From: Druceiella hillmani
Taxonomy: Eukaryota; Arthropoda; Insecta; Lepidoptera; Hepialidae
Assembly: GCA_039881145.1 (NCBI GenBank)
Contig: JAYKKI010000156.1
Span: forward strand, 191,001-255,000
Reading direction: 5' to 3'
DNA: 64,000 bases
The notes under the pieces are model-generated. The model saw only the letters and a list, made by a program, of their open reading frames with translations. It was not told the origin of the DNA and did not search any database. This document shows, piece after piece, positions 10,781 through 24,016 of this stretch. Position numbers and translations under genes: made by a program. Within the stretch, counting starts at the first letter, position 1. Every line of letters starts with the position of its first letter.

Positions 10781-12747
10781 CAGGATTATTGTAAGTAATA
10801 ATGAAAGTACATTTTGGGTTGTTAAACGTGTGCATTGCATGGAGTTTTTTTATCTGGCACATTGACTGTGGGACTTATAAGAATTACTAAAGGGTCACCT
10901 TATCATAGTTCTCGGTACAAAGAATCACGTTTAAAATGGAAATAAATTATGCTGCCCATTTGCATACACTACAATTTTCCAAGTTATACGGATGTTCCAA
11001 TTTTTAAAGTAAGTTTACTATTAATTTTCCTTGTTTCAATGGACGTAGTTTATCTATTCTTTATTGCATGTGAATTTCATTGTTCCTAATAGCATTATAC
11101 GTCAAAAGATATTAGGTTTTATTTATCTTTATAATATACTCTTAAAATCGTTTATTTTTCTCAAATAAACGATTGAGAATTTTAAATTTTTCTCTATTTT
11201 CGGGGAAACGTGAAATAAAATAAAATAAAAAGGTATTCATTTTAATTCAAACTTTCCTCTTCGCGTGGCCTATAGTATTTGTTTAAACACGCTATTAAAA
11301 AAAACGGAATAAAATATGAACTATACATCATAGCTAGAAAAAAATATAAACCACAATTTTGTGGATCCTATAGAATTTTATCGAACATATTTTACACCAT
11401 GAAGATTACTGCTAATACACCATAGATAGCAATCTATGTATTTGATTTTGATTCTGTACCATAGACGGCGCCCTTTGCAAGATAATTGTCTAAAAATATA
11501 TCAGATACTGATCAAAAATTATTGTAATTTTATGAGTGCCTACAAGAAGATGTCTAAATTCCGTTGTATTTAAATGCATATTTAATTTGCGTTACATGTA
11601 TAATATGGGCTGCGTAACGTGTACGTTTGAGTACCACATCCTTAAAAGTGAAAGACTGTGCAGACATTTTTCACGGAATAGAATACGTACGTCAGCACGA
11701 CTTTGGAACATTGTAACATTTCACATTTAATTAAAGGACGATGGTCTCAAGTTTATACCGTGCATAATATATATAAAATTTATGTCAGTGACGGACAGTT
11801 TTTGAATTAAATCTATTCAAGCAGATAGATCATTTTCATTATTTTTAGATTTATTTTATTAACTTAAAATGTATGCGGTAAAAGTATTTGGAGACTGAAA
11901 ATTAAAAAATCGTCATCACTCTCGTTTTATTTGTCTGTGCTGATAAATATTGTCTATGATAAAATGTAGAAAGGCCAAAAATTATTTAAAATATAAAATG
12001 ATCTTTTAATATCTTGTTTAAAGTTATGGTATTAATTGTTAAAAATAATAAAATTCTTCAAATATATCAAATAATTTGTTTTGATATTTGAGTTACGAAA
12101 ATTGAATACTTTGGTTTTTTCAATTAACTCAGTATGAAAATATATTTTTGCCTATATTAAAATCTCCTAACAAACCTGATCTGAAGTGTAAAAAAACACT
12201 GTCTGTATTATTAAAATTTCAGTAATACAATATCCAAGTACAAAATCGTTCACCAGACGTAAGAATGTTGAGCTTTTAAGCAAGTCGATCTGCTTCATAT
12301 TTTAATTTCTATTCAAATTAAAACTTAAATGAGAATTGAATATCATTTTTCAGTGGAGCCCCTTTTCCAATGGGAGAACAAAAGGTAGACCTACTGAAAA
12401 TATACGTAACTGGTTTTTGACCTCCTGGAAATATATGTAATTGGTTGCAGATCAATAGCTAGTGGTCAATATACAAAATAGGTTTAAAGTATGTTTATTT
12501 TGAATAGAGGAATATTTATTAGGTGGCACTGTAAATCTAGATCACATTTAAAAATATTTCGTGTTTTTATATAGATTTGTTCTAATTAATGGCTTGGGTA
12601 GAGCAAAAATTCGTTCCCGTAATCCGGCACATCGCTTTCCATATTTTAGCCAACATTTAAGAAAACATTTTGCTTGCCATATTAAACACAAGCTTTGTGA
12701 AGATACAGCACCAATTATGTTTACACCTAAGATAAGACACAGAGATT
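10781..12747. other. AT-rich stretch with one small hairpin
   Basis: A perfect 12-bp stem with a 5-nt loop lies at 11146-11174 (AATCGTTTATTT and its complement). A weak near-duplication (GAAAATATACGTAACTGGTT, then GAAATATATGTAATTGGTT) lies at about 12396-12446. No gene seen. Confidence 0.5.
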
Positions 12748-12806
12748 TTACACACACACATAGGCACGCATACACACATAAACACACACACACACAAACA
12801 CACACT
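12748..12806. repeat. (CA)n microsatellite, imperfect
   Basis: CA repeats with GCA and TACA interruptions. Confidence 0.9.
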
Positions 12807-13263
12807 GGACCGCGCACACGGGACCAGTGTGGTAACTTTAAAAAGGGACTGAGTGTGGTAACGCAGCCGGTTCAGGTCACTTGGGCATGCCAGGTGCCAT
12901 GACGCACTTACTCCACCGAAGACTACGGCCACTTTAGTTTACAGGCCAATGTTGTGGCATTAGTGAGATTAGTTCTTTTCCCTAACATCAATATTTCAGT
13001 GGCTGACTTGGAGTATGATATGAAGAACTTGTTCGGTAGTTCATTGGCTAAAAATTTATTTTAGGACGCCTGAAATATAACAAAGTATGTTATAAAAAAT
13101 TTAACATTTCAAATGAAACTAAATCTTACCTGGTCTGGCATCGTGAAAGAAGAGGCTATTAGTTTTTCTTTATTTTCATGGAAAATTAATTCGAAATACA
13201 AAACTTTGCTATTTTAAAAATTATGTATAAGATAAAATCATTCGAGGAAAGGCTTTGAAACTG
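12807..13263. other. Unassigned stretch, GC-richer at its left end
   Basis: The block at 12810-12930 is GC-richer, including TTGGGCATGCCAGGTGCCAT. It may be repeat-derived but I cannot assign it. The remainder is AT-rich. Confidence 0.4.

Positions 13264-13313
<50 letters not shown>
13264..13313. repeat. (TA)n microsatellite
   Basis: Alternating TA with one early CATA interruption. Confidence 0.95.
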
Positions 13314-13316
<3 letters not shown>

Positions 13317-13343
13317 CAGTAGAACAAGAAAAGAAACTAGAAT

Positions 13344-13909
13344 CCGACTACGGAAAAAATATCTGAAAAGCTCGAAATATATAACACGTACATAGCCTGT
13401 GAAATTTGTAATTTTATTCTAGGGTACTTATCTGGATCAATACGAATCTAAGGACAACCCATTTGTTGACATCACTTTAGTAGTTTAGTCTGTACGAGGA
13501 AACAAACTTATTTACATTTGTACATACATACATACAAAGCCTATGAACCTCATCACAGTATGTATCTTAGGATACTTTCTGGATCAAAGATAATCTAAAA
13601 CTCCTCATTAGTGGAAATGTTTAATAATTTAGTCCTCACGAGGAAACAGGCATATATACATACATGCATACACATAGCGATACTGAAATGATTTACAGCA
13701 CTTCAGTAGTTTAGTCTGCAAGAGAGAACAAACTTACACAAATTCACAACGTCATATGTGCTACGACACTTCTAGATCAAAACGAATCTAAGGACACCTC
13801 ATCTGTTGAAATTATTTTAGTTGTTTATACGAGTCCACACGAACAAACTTACTAACATATATACACACATAGCTCGTAAAATTTCCAACCCTTCCTCCGC
13901 CGTAGTCGG
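13344..13909. mobile_element. CCGACTACGG-bounded element with internal repeats
   Basis: CCGACTACGG at 13344-13353 and its complement CCGTAGTCGG at 13900-13909 bound a 566-bp segment. Inside are about three degenerate units of roughly 140-200 bp, each carrying GGATCAA, a TCTAAGGACA-like box, TTTAGTAGTTTAGTCTG and ACGAGGAAACAAACTTA, then TACATACATA runs. It resembles a lepidopteran repeat I remember with the same CCGACTACGGC end, but the class is not certain. No transposase frame is present. Confidence 0.6.
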
Positions 13910-14782
13910 GTAAAAAACAGTTGACCAATGCAGATAGAATTGGTCTCAGTACAATAAAATAAAAGCCAGATACAAAACGGTTACTCGACAAAATAGTCAT
14001 TACGCTGTTGACGAAGACGATATATCCGATACTACGATCTATACTCAAATTTAAATTTAAACGACAATTAAATATCAGTCCTCCTTTTATTACTTCTTTT
14101 TCTACTAAAAGAACTAAAGTAAGTAACTCATCACAGTATTGGTATTCATTGCAAATCATGAGTCTAAAATGTGCAAGTAATCTAAATGATTGGAATTATT
14201 CACTCACATTTTAAAAACGCGTATTACACGTCTAAAAATTTGTGTAATTTACACACTCATATTTGAATAATAGTGGTTTAAATTCTATTTACATAATACA
14301 TAAATTGTTATTTTCATTTTGAAATTTCTACTTTAAAGTTTTGACTTCTACTATTATAATATATAAAAAATGAAAAAGAAAAGAAAAATTAAAGACTCAC
14401 TCTATATACTCAGCCCGCCTTATATATGCAATATTGAAAAATCAGACACAAATTACATAACGGGCCCCTACAGTATTTTTATATATGTATGTATATATAA
14501 ATACCAGGATTCTTAACCTTGGTTGTCTCATATTTCATGTTTCTTATTTTACTGTGTTCTGGGAAGTCATCTCGCGTATATCCAAAAAAAGTTCATAAGA
14601 AGAAAACAGTTAAAACTTGTTGCAATATAGAACGTCGGCTGGCAATAGGCTTTTAAAGTAAAGTTTATTACGGCTGTGGGATCATGTCTTACTAATTCTG
14701 AAAATTTTGTTATTACTCATATAATTATATTAAAAAAATATATGAAAATGTTTTGAAACTTTATTGCAGTTATTTTTTTTAA
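13910..14782. other. AT-rich stretch, nothing recognised
   Basis: No supported feature. Confidence 0.5.
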
Positions 14783-14945
14783 CCGACTACGGCAGAGGTA
14801 GGGTTATGAAATTTACAGTCTATGTAAGTATATATGTGTAGGAGTAAGTTTGTTTTCTTGTGCAGACTAAACTACTAAAGTGATTTCGATAAATGAGTAG
14901 TCTTTAGATTTATATTGATCCACAGATTGACCTAGGGTTTATAAC
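14783..14945 (-). mobile_element. CCGACTACGG-family element, single unit
   Basis: Starts with CCGACTACGGCAGAGG and contains GTGCAGACTAAACTACTAAA, the reverse complement of the TTTAGTAGTTTAGTCTGC core in 13344-13909. It then runs through TTTAGATTTATATTGATCCA. It is one unit long in the orientation opposite to the units in the first element. Confidence 0.65.
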
Positions 14946-16639
14946 GTTACATGAAATATAGTACTTCGAAATCGTTCATACATTTCCCATTCTTAAAAAA
15001 GTCAGTGATTATGGCATTAAAATAAAATGACTCAATTGTTGAACAAAATGTCAAAAATTTAGAATGTAAAGGCTATTGATGTTTCTATTGGCTCAAAAAT
15101 TTATAGCCAAAAGCCCTGAGCCTGAATGCATTCCTCGAGACCCCAATTGGGTCGGCAGAATGGTATCAAGTCTCTTAATTGGAATTGTTCTCTTGTTCTA
15201 CAAGTTATCCTCAGAAAAAAATTAAATTTAAAACGGGACCAGTCCGAGTGGAGCAATTAATGCTATTAAGATTACGGAATGGCCATTTTTCAGACGGGAC
15301 TAGCTCGAGTTCCGGGAATTACCCAATACCGTCAATATTAAATTGGATGATCCAATATTCCGTATTTATCCTTCATGAGATCTAATTGGAATTGAGACTT
15401 CAAACATAAAATATTATAGACTATGAAGAATTTGAAAAAATCGCTAGAACCGTGTTTTCGTAAATATTGTCGTAGGGCGTTACTATACACAAATTTTAAT
15501 GAAGCTAACTTGAAAAAATCTAATAGATCTTCGTAAAGAGGTTTTGCAAGAGTCCAAAATAATGTCATGTTAAACCGAGTCGAAACTTTATAGTGCCACT
15601 TTAAAAATGAGTTGGCACCTTCCAAACTTTTAAGTAATCCTCAAGATAATAATTCTACTAGAGAACTAGATCGATTCCGGAATCAATCTTATTCGTAGTA
15701 AAAGCAGCGTGCAGAATCATAATTAAAATCAAAGCTGTATGCTCTATTTCCATGAAGGATCCTTAAGTTTTTCATTTAATATAATTTTTTTCTAGGGTAG
15801 TAACAAACTACCTTAAAATTATAATTTTTTTAACGGCCCCTTTATTTGAATTGAGACAATGGTAAAAATAGAGGGAATCATATCGGTTCGAGATCAGAAA
15901 GACGTCAGAAATTATATACGTGACCATTATTTGAATTATGAAACATATAGGAAGGGCATATTTTTTTTTAAAGGCAGAGCGATTTTTTGGCATGTATAAA
16001 CTTATATTATTCTGAGAAGATTTCGTATTTCAGAAGCTCTTACAGGGATATTAGAATGATGAACTTACACACACATATACAATGGTTCATATTTTCATAT
16101 GGATAAAGCTTGAAAATGTTTATTGAAAGAAGTAAGCATTTCACAATTTACAAGCCTGGAACAAATATATTCAGATTTTATTTGATTCCGTAAGCATTAT
16201 ATCTCTTCTTACCATACAATGCATTGTAAGCTAATTTATCAAAAATGTAATAATATTTTTGAAATGACTAATCCCCATGAACCTATGAAATATCTTTCGG
16301 CACGTACGCAAAGTAAAATAAAAAATGGAACTACAAAATCTTCCTTAACTAAGGTAAATATACGATTTTTTGTCTCTTTATTATATCCATGATGATAGCA
16401 AAATAACTGGAATATCCACTTCATCTAATTTACATTTACGTTGCTATCAGGTATATGACAACGTCAAATACAACTTGATAATGATGAGAAAAATATGTGT
16501 TTATACTTAAAATAATAAAAAGTAAATTTATGGTATATATCGAGTTTCCCAAACTTTTTTTTGCCCACTGATCATGTTTTTCGGTTTTGGGTAAAACACC
16601 TGCTGACTTTATGTTTTAGACATTTGTTGAAATTATTTC
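14946..16639. other. AT-rich stretch, nothing named
   Basis: At 15225-15320 there is a weak near-duplication (ACGGGACCAGTCCGAGT, then ACGGGACTAGCTCGAGT). No gene seen. Confidence 0.45.
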
Positions 16640-18934
16640 GTTATGGAAAACCAAAATTAAATGAGGTCTATTATCGTAGACCCCCATTTACATCTCTTGA
16701 ACCGATTTTTATGACATTTGATATGGTTATAATTTATACCCAAAACCAACATATAGAGAAAAAAATCCAATAATTTTTCTTATTCCGAGTTTCATGCAAA
16801 GTGTTTGTTTTCTTATTTTCTTTCAATGAAATTTTTTACCAAAGAGAGATAAATATTTGATTGTATTATTTAATTTCATTTACATAATATTTGTAAAAAT
16901 ATGCATCATTGAATGTGAAATTATATTATATATCATACTATCAGTCATCACTAACATGCATATGCTAACGTAAGAAATATTCAATATTTCCTAATATAAT
17001 TAACATTTCCATTATGGTGAATATCTCGAATAGTGCGACATCTCGAATCCTCGTCATAGTTTTCCCACAAATTTTGCGTGCGCTTCTAACTAAAAAACTT
17101 TGTTTTTCATCATTTTAGGTTTAGTTTTTCCGGAAATAAAGAGGGGGGGATTAATTTTTTTCCTGTATATAAGTATATATCTGAATATATACTATCTAAA
17201 ATTATAAGAAAAATACTGTTGATAGCCTTACAACTAGCCCTTTCTAACGAACACATAAAGAATTTAATTTATAAATAAATTTTGTTACCAAAATTCTTAT
17301 GACATTATAATAAGTTATATATATTTTAATAGCCTTATAGGTAGTTTTTGTGCTTGTCTGACTTTACGCAATACTTATTACTTATTTCGGGTATTGTGGC
17401 AAGTGGAGCGTTTGCACATCTGTATAAGACGAAGAGAGGAGCAAGAACATCTCCTTAAATACGAGAAAATAATGTTTTATATATAAAATAAAATCTACTT
17501 CAATATAAAGCGAAGTACGATCAAGAGGTAGTTAATTACATGTTATTATAATTTAAGATTTTATTTACACAATATCACATCAAATCGAAATATTTTGCAA
17601 CAAATATTTTTCTGTACGTGATTAAAGTTTCTTTCAATTATGAAAATATTTCTTTTGCACAGAATTTGAAATGTGACCGAACGCGCTAAAAACTAATTAA
17701 AATTTAACATTTAATTTTAACATTTAATAATAAGTCAATATAACTTGGTATCACCGCTTTTCAGACAACAATTAAAATTTATTTTTCTGACTACAAGGTA
17801 ATTAGTTTGCTACATAGGCGCACTCTTTAGAAAAGAACATAAAGGTGACAAAACACCAATTATACCCTGGCGAAAATGTGGTTATAAATTTGAATTCGTT
17901 ATAAATAAGGAAAATTTTTTAGAAATTTTTTGATTCTAACGTCCGTAATATATACAAAATTATCATAAATATAACAATATGTAAAGAAAATATTTTGTAT
18001 GATGATAAAATTTTATTCATTTACTTTCTAACTAAGTATATAGGGAAGACTTTTCTAAGTATTTACCGAATTTCTCTTTAGTACTGTGTTTTGGTTAAAA
18101 AGCTAGTAAATTTGTAAATTTTAAATAAAATTTGCAAATTTTCATCCGACATTAGCAGTTACACCTGCTGTGGACGTAACGAATGTCTGAGAAAACTAAA
18201 AGAATCTATATTGTACACCGATTCACTAAGTTCAATAATTCACTTAAAATTTTGTCGATTCATTTGACTTTTGACTCAAAACCGTTTTGGCGTAAAAAAT
18301 AATGCATGCATGGCTTGCAACTTGCATTGCGTTGACTCAATGACTCACTCGATGCTCGCTTTAGCGACTGTCATAAATATAACAAAATGTCTTTTGTCAT
18401 TTGTATTTCTTTTGAAATTCATTAACAATATTTGTTTTAAAGAAAACCATCTCCCTAATTAAATATCCGTGAATCGGTGGAATACACCACAGGTTTAGTA
18501 AGGACATTTTACAATCTCCGTAGCATGCGAAACGTTTTTAATAACCTAATTTAAAGGAAAAGTTTCCGTTAAATTACTTGAGTTTTATTCTAACATCAGA
18601 GATTTTATTTTCAAACTTGAATGGACAAGAATTAGCCTAATTTTAAGAATAGTTTACGAGAATGGACTTTCCCAGTTAATTTCGCTTGAGCCTTATTCAG
18701 CTTATAAAGCAGTTTAATTAATATTTTAAAGGTGGAGATAATGAAATTTTGTATTAATTAGCACTTTTAGAAAAATGTTTTTGAAACCACCTGTCATAGA
18801 AAACTTTATTCATAATAGACTTAAAAGCCGATCGAGTAAACAATGATTTTCTGTGAAAAATTATAGCCATTTTCACCACTTTAAATGCGAAATTCTAAAA
18901 AAAGCTTTCCTTAAAGGAATGACAATGTTATAAA
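16640..18934. other. AT-rich stretch; possible old repeat at its start
   Basis: The segment at 16640-16745 (AGACCCCCATTTACATCTCT, AACCGATTTTTATGAC) resembles decayed dispersed repeat sequence. A G-run lies at about 17142. Nothing else supported. Confidence 0.4.
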
Positions 18935-19045
18935 AGGAAAAAAATCCAGATTTTAGGTTTTGAACCTTTATAACTTCGCCATCACCATCAGTTTGTCTGT
19001 CTATCTATTTATCACATCCATTTTACAAGCAGACTGTTAGTGCTT
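18935..19045 (-). repeat. GGTTCCG-family repeat fragment, minus strand
   Basis: TTTTGAACCTTTATAACTTC, CAGTTTGTCTGTCTATCTAT and TCACATCCATTTTACAAGC follow the reversed family order: AACC box, CTTATA, then TGTCTGTC run. Confidence 0.5.
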
Positions 19046-19704
19046 TATAACTGGAACCTAAATATTTATAAAGCCTACAAAATTATGAAATAAAATTAAC
19101 AACAAATTTACTGCACTTCCTGTACATGCACAGGGAAGATTAATTTTTTCATTTACTTTATTGCGCGATGAATAGGTCTTTCATACATTTTCAGGGTATC
19201 TAATGAACACATATACACTACTCGACACAGCGATCTATTTACTAAATATTAAAATTTAAAGTTTGTTTACTCTTTCAGTTGTGTGTCCTCACCCTTATGA
19301 ACTAAACCGTTATTTTGTAATAGACGAAATGTCTTCAAAATAGTAGAACATATGACGAAATTAAAAGGAAAATTATCGCAGCTAACTAAACAAATGAATG
19401 AAATCAACATTCTACATGAATTTCTTCAATGGAAAAAATGGAAAATAAAATTTTAAATTTTGTAAGCTTATCAATTTCAACGGAAACATGTGGTTTGAAT
19501 GGCTGAATTAATATTGGATATATTGTAATGAATACTGCAATAAGCAAGATATAATTTAATTCATAATAATTGATAAAGTAACACCAAATTAAAAACAGAT
19601 CAAATTAAGGCTTTCCATTTTAGGCTTTTTTTCCACAAATCTGTCAACTTTTCACAACAATGCATTGCTGTTTTATTTTTTACCTTACTCTTTTATATTT
19701 TTAG

Positions 19705-19705
<1 letters not shown>
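19046..19705. other. AT-rich stretch, nothing recognised
   Basis: No supported feature. Confidence 0.5.

Positions 19706-19749
<44 letters not shown>
19706..19749. repeat. (TA)n microsatellite
   Basis: Pure TA array. Confidence 0.95.
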
Positions 19750-19752
<3 letters not shown>

Positions 19753-22200
19753 CTGTCCTCAATTTTGCCATCACACTGTTCGAGTACTTGTCAAATTTAA
19801 TGTAGATATTTTTTGCTTTTAGGATTGGTAACTTTCAATCTCAGTTAAATTTTGGCCGTAATTTAAAATCCTTTCTTAGATTTGTTTATCTTCCCGATCG
19901 CCTTGATTTACGGTACTGGAAAATGGATTTAATATTGTAAAGGTGATAACGCCACTATGTGGCTTGAATAAAAAGCGAAAAACTTCATTCAATTAAACTC
20001 TTCCCTCAGAATTTTGCTTGTAATTAACTAAATATTCGAGACAAATACAACAACTATATGTGATTTGAATCCTAATGTGATTTAGTCATTCATGTAGCAG
20101 TTTTTGTTAAGGTTTTTTTGAACACTTTTACTTTAAATTACAAGTATAATAAAATTATTAAAGCAGTATTATGGAGGCTCATAAAAGTTAAAAAAACACA
20201 TTTAAACTACAAAGTTAATACTTACTTAGATATGAAATATTGTAATCAAAAGTGTATCAAGTCAATTTTTATATGACAGTACCGCTTGATAACTTAGTTG
20301 GTTATTCTAAACTTATAGATTTAATCAAATGCCAACTTACAGATTACACGTGAATGTGCCATAAAATAAATTGTTTAAAAACTTCATATCAGCCCTCCTT
20401 GGTATGGCTTTGAAATTTGAGGAGATCACCTAGAATCACACTAAAATCTCGAACTGACTCTTTCAAAAGCAATTCCATTTAACTAATTAATAATTAGAAG
20501 GCAATCCGTAACATATTACAAAATAGTTAATGGCTTTGAAAACATCAAAATACGAATTCATTAACAAGTTCAATGATCGGTTAACATTTTCGACGAGCAA
20601 TAACAAAAGCGCAATAGAGAAAAAGTGATTTTGAAGCGTAATAAAAAAACAAAAGTAGAGCCAAATTACTGCTTTGATTGACTCCAGATCAAGTAGGACA
20701 AGGAAAGTGATTGGCGAAAAAATTTACTAGATTGGAAGATATGTATATTTTTAATAATTTTACTAGGGGAATAAAATTATCCACTTGGTCATTTTACACC
20801 GTCAATACTCGTATAATATATCAAATAAGTAAGATTATTAAAAACAGAAAAGTTTGGATGGAAATAATGTTGGCAGATTGTAAACTGGGATTTGCTTGCA
20901 AGTGGACACGATAATGCAGAATGGTTTGGAATATTTCATATGAAATATTTCGTATGTAAAAAAAAATAAAATAGAAAATCAATATTCGCGACAGCCTTTT
21001 TAAGGATTAAGTTCATTGAATCTTTATCAAAAGAGGCAAAAAATCAATAAATATGATATTGGGAACAATTTTACTCGCACATTAGAACTGGCGTAGCACT
21101 GCCTTAAATGAACGCCGTGTTGCGTGAAATATTGCAAATGGCGTGTTGCTTTGATCTATATATCAAGGTAGGGGGAAAGAACGTTAAGCTAAAACATAAA
21201 TGGCAACGTCATTTCATGTGGTTGATCTATTTCAATTAAACCAAACTACATCGTCAGTCGCATGGCGGTTTGTATGCGACTGTAGATATAGCTATGTCTT
21301 GACGTAGTATTTTATTTTTTTAACCAAACATAAAAAATATCTAAATTTTTTTGCATACATATTAATAAGATAGTACTTAAATTACTTGTAATTTATGTAA
21401 AATAATGAAAAAAGTAATTTGGTGTAATAAAAGGCAATTATGATATGTAGATGCTCTGGCACTGTGCTAGGTGATGTATGTATCGCGAATGATTCAAAAT
21501 GAAGGTAAGAAAAATAAAAAAAATATTTTATAACACCTTTCGTCTACATATATATGAATATATACTTACGACATAATCATTTATCCTGTCCTCGACTTTC
21601 ATATATTGAAATATACCGACTAAGTCAAGATCATATTGTAATTCTATTTGTCTACCTAAGAAAACACAAATCTTCGGCATCTCTATCACAATACACTTCA
21701 AATATTATCTGGACATGTAATATAATTGTAGCAGAGTGAACTTTGTACATGAAAAAATATTTTAAAAGGAGTGATTGATTTAGCGTAAAGGATGATAATA
21801 GAAGTCAGAAAACATATTTTTCACAAAATCTACAGAATGGATTTTGATAGAATTTGTTAACGTAATAGTTTACACCCATTACCCTTGGGAATAGGAAAAA
21901 AAAAATTCATAACTTTTACGCGGACTAATTCGTAAGTTAAGCTTCTAACATTATAATTAAATTAGGTTATGCTTCCGTATTTTATTTACTATTGGAAAAA
22001 AATATCTTTCTAATTGCTAATATACACATGTTTTAAAAATTCTCAAACTGTAATTCAAAACATATTTTTACTACACATTCCAGCTGCACGTACTCACGAG
22101 AATCAGTGAGACAAAATGAAACGAAACGGTGCGGATTTCGCCATTAAGCACCATTTAAGTGGAACATTTCTCGATCACTATGTGTCTGTGACGTGTTCGT
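19750..22200. other. AT-rich stretch with one short palindrome
   Basis: A 20-bp perfect palindrome without a loop (AATATTTCATATGAAATATT) lies at 20930-20949. No gene seen. Confidence 0.5.
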
Positions 22201-22725
22201 TTCAATTTTAGATTTAAATCACTGATAATTTTGACGTGAAACGTCATTATTTAAGGTCAGAGAGTGGGTCCCTTGCAAAAACCACAAGCAACGAAATATA
22301 TTATGGCAAGATCCCTTATAAGTTTGGAAAAATAGCAGGTACCGGAATTATTTAAGTACCGTAATTAAAGAATACAAGCTATTACTTGGTACTGCATACA
22401 CCGTTGGCGTAAATAGCGCTGCAATCACGTGCAGCAAGACTCATTCGGAACTAAATTTACCATCGCGGGCTGTGTTTAATTAATGATTACTCAGCATTAC
22501 ATAGATCGATTCGAGAAGGAGTGGTAACGATTGACTGGTCTCACGATATTATAATAGGTTACATACATAAAACTCATACTTGTGACCATCAGAAGTTGAA
22601 ATTTTAAACAAAGCGTTTTTTGCAAAAAATTGACGACCCCTCTAATATGGCGCCAAAGCGTGCGATACGTAACGTATAAACCTGGCGTGCGTGTGCTCGG
22701 CTAGCAAGGAGAGGGATTCCAGCCC
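22201..22725. other. GC-richer flank of the 75-bp array
   Basis: One plus-strand frame from about 22218 is open for about 46 codons and ends in TAA. Near its start it reads Asn-Phe-Asp-Val-Lys-Arg-His-Tyr, reminiscent of the His-containing half of BED/ZBED zinc fingers, but no in-frame Cys pair precedes it. The rest, up to the array, is moderately GC-rich and unassigned. Confidence 0.25.
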
Positions 22726-23625
22726 GCTTTAACCTCGGCGGAAAGTATACGTTACCACAAGGAACTTGTTAGATTTACTATTTTATACACTCTCTAGTAC
22801 GCTTTAACCTCGGCGGAACGTATTCGTTTTCACAAGGAACGTGTTAGATTTACTATTTTATACACTCTCTAGTACGCTTTAACCTCGGCGGAACGTATTC
22901 GTTTTCACAAGGAACGTGTTAGATTTACTATTTTATACACTCTCTAGTACGCTTTAACCTCGGCGGAACGTATTCGTTTTCACAAGGAACGTGTTAGATT
23001 TACTATTTTATACACTCTCTAGTACGCTTTAACCTCGGCGGAACGTATTCGTTTTCACAAGGAACGTGTCAGATTTACTATTTTATACACTCTCTAGTAC
23101 GCTTTAACCTCGGCGGAACGTATTCGTTTTCACAAGGAACGTGTTAGACTTACTATTTTATACACTCTCTAGTACGCTTTAACCTCGGCGGAACGTATTC
23201 GTTTTTACAAGGAACATGTCAGATTTACTATTTTATACACTCTCTAGTACGCTTTAACCTCGGCGGAACGTATTCGTTTTCACAAGGAACGTGTTAGACT
23301 TACTATTTTATACACACTCTAGTACGCTTTAACCTCGGCGGAACGTATTCGTTTTTACAAGGAACATGTCAGATTTACTATTTTATACACTCTCTAGTAC
23401 GCTTTAACCTCGGCGGAACGTATTCGTTTTCACAAGGAACGTGTTAGACTTACTATTTTATACACACTCTAGTACGCTTTAACCTCGGCGGAACGTATTC
23501 GTTTTCACAAGGAACGTGTTAGGCTTACTATTTTATACACTCTCTAGTACGCTTTAACCTCGGCGGAACGTATTCGTTTTCACAATGAACGTGTTAGACT
23601 TACTATTTTATACACTCTCCAGTCC
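22726..23625. repeat. 75-bp satellite array, exactly 12 units
   Basis: Units start at 22726, 22801, 22876 and every 75 bp to 23551. Each opens with GCTTTAACCTCGGCGGAA and closes with CTAGTAC or a variant. Units 2 to 4 are identical. Units 7 and 8 (23176-23325) are repeated exactly as units 9 and 10 (23326-23475), a 150-bp higher-order repeat marked by TTTTTACAAGGAACATGTC alternating with TACACACTCT. Units 1 and 12 are the most diverged, as expected under unequal exchange. Although 75 is divisible by 3, every unit has stops in all six frames, so the array is not coding. Confidence 0.97.
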
Positions 23626-23933
23626 GCTCAAGACATTTCACGTACTCCACTGCGTGCTGCGTCTGATAGAGCCTACCCGTTTTTTAGTGTAAAGGAGAGT
23701 AAAGGTAATGTAAAAAAAATAATCCTTAAAATTATATATTACAACATAAAATTAGGTACTTTCTTTGCAAAAAATAACTTTCCATGGAAAAAAGTTTTAT
23801 TTCCGGAATTACAATATTAGGCTCTTAAATTCACGAAGTGTAATATTTGAAAAAAAACTACGTAATTTTCGAATTTCTACATTCGAACACTAAGTCAGGC
23901 TTAATAAATGCATTTATTGACACACATCCACAC

Positions 23934-23936
<3 letters not shown>
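23626..23936. other. Right flank of the satellite, nothing recognised
   Basis: GC-richer for about 60 bp after the array, then AT-rich. Confidence 0.5.
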
Positions 23937-24004
<68 letters not shown>

Positions 24005-24014
24005 CATATATATA
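23937..24014. repeat. (TA)n microsatellite
   Basis: TA array with TATG and TACA interruptions, adjoining the left end of the inverted repeat arm. Confidence 0.95.
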
Positions 24015-24016
24015 CG

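Noticed and set aside
22726..23625. CRISPR-like array
   Set aside because: Units are contiguous 75-bp tandem copies without unique spacers, in eukaryotic-looking DNA.
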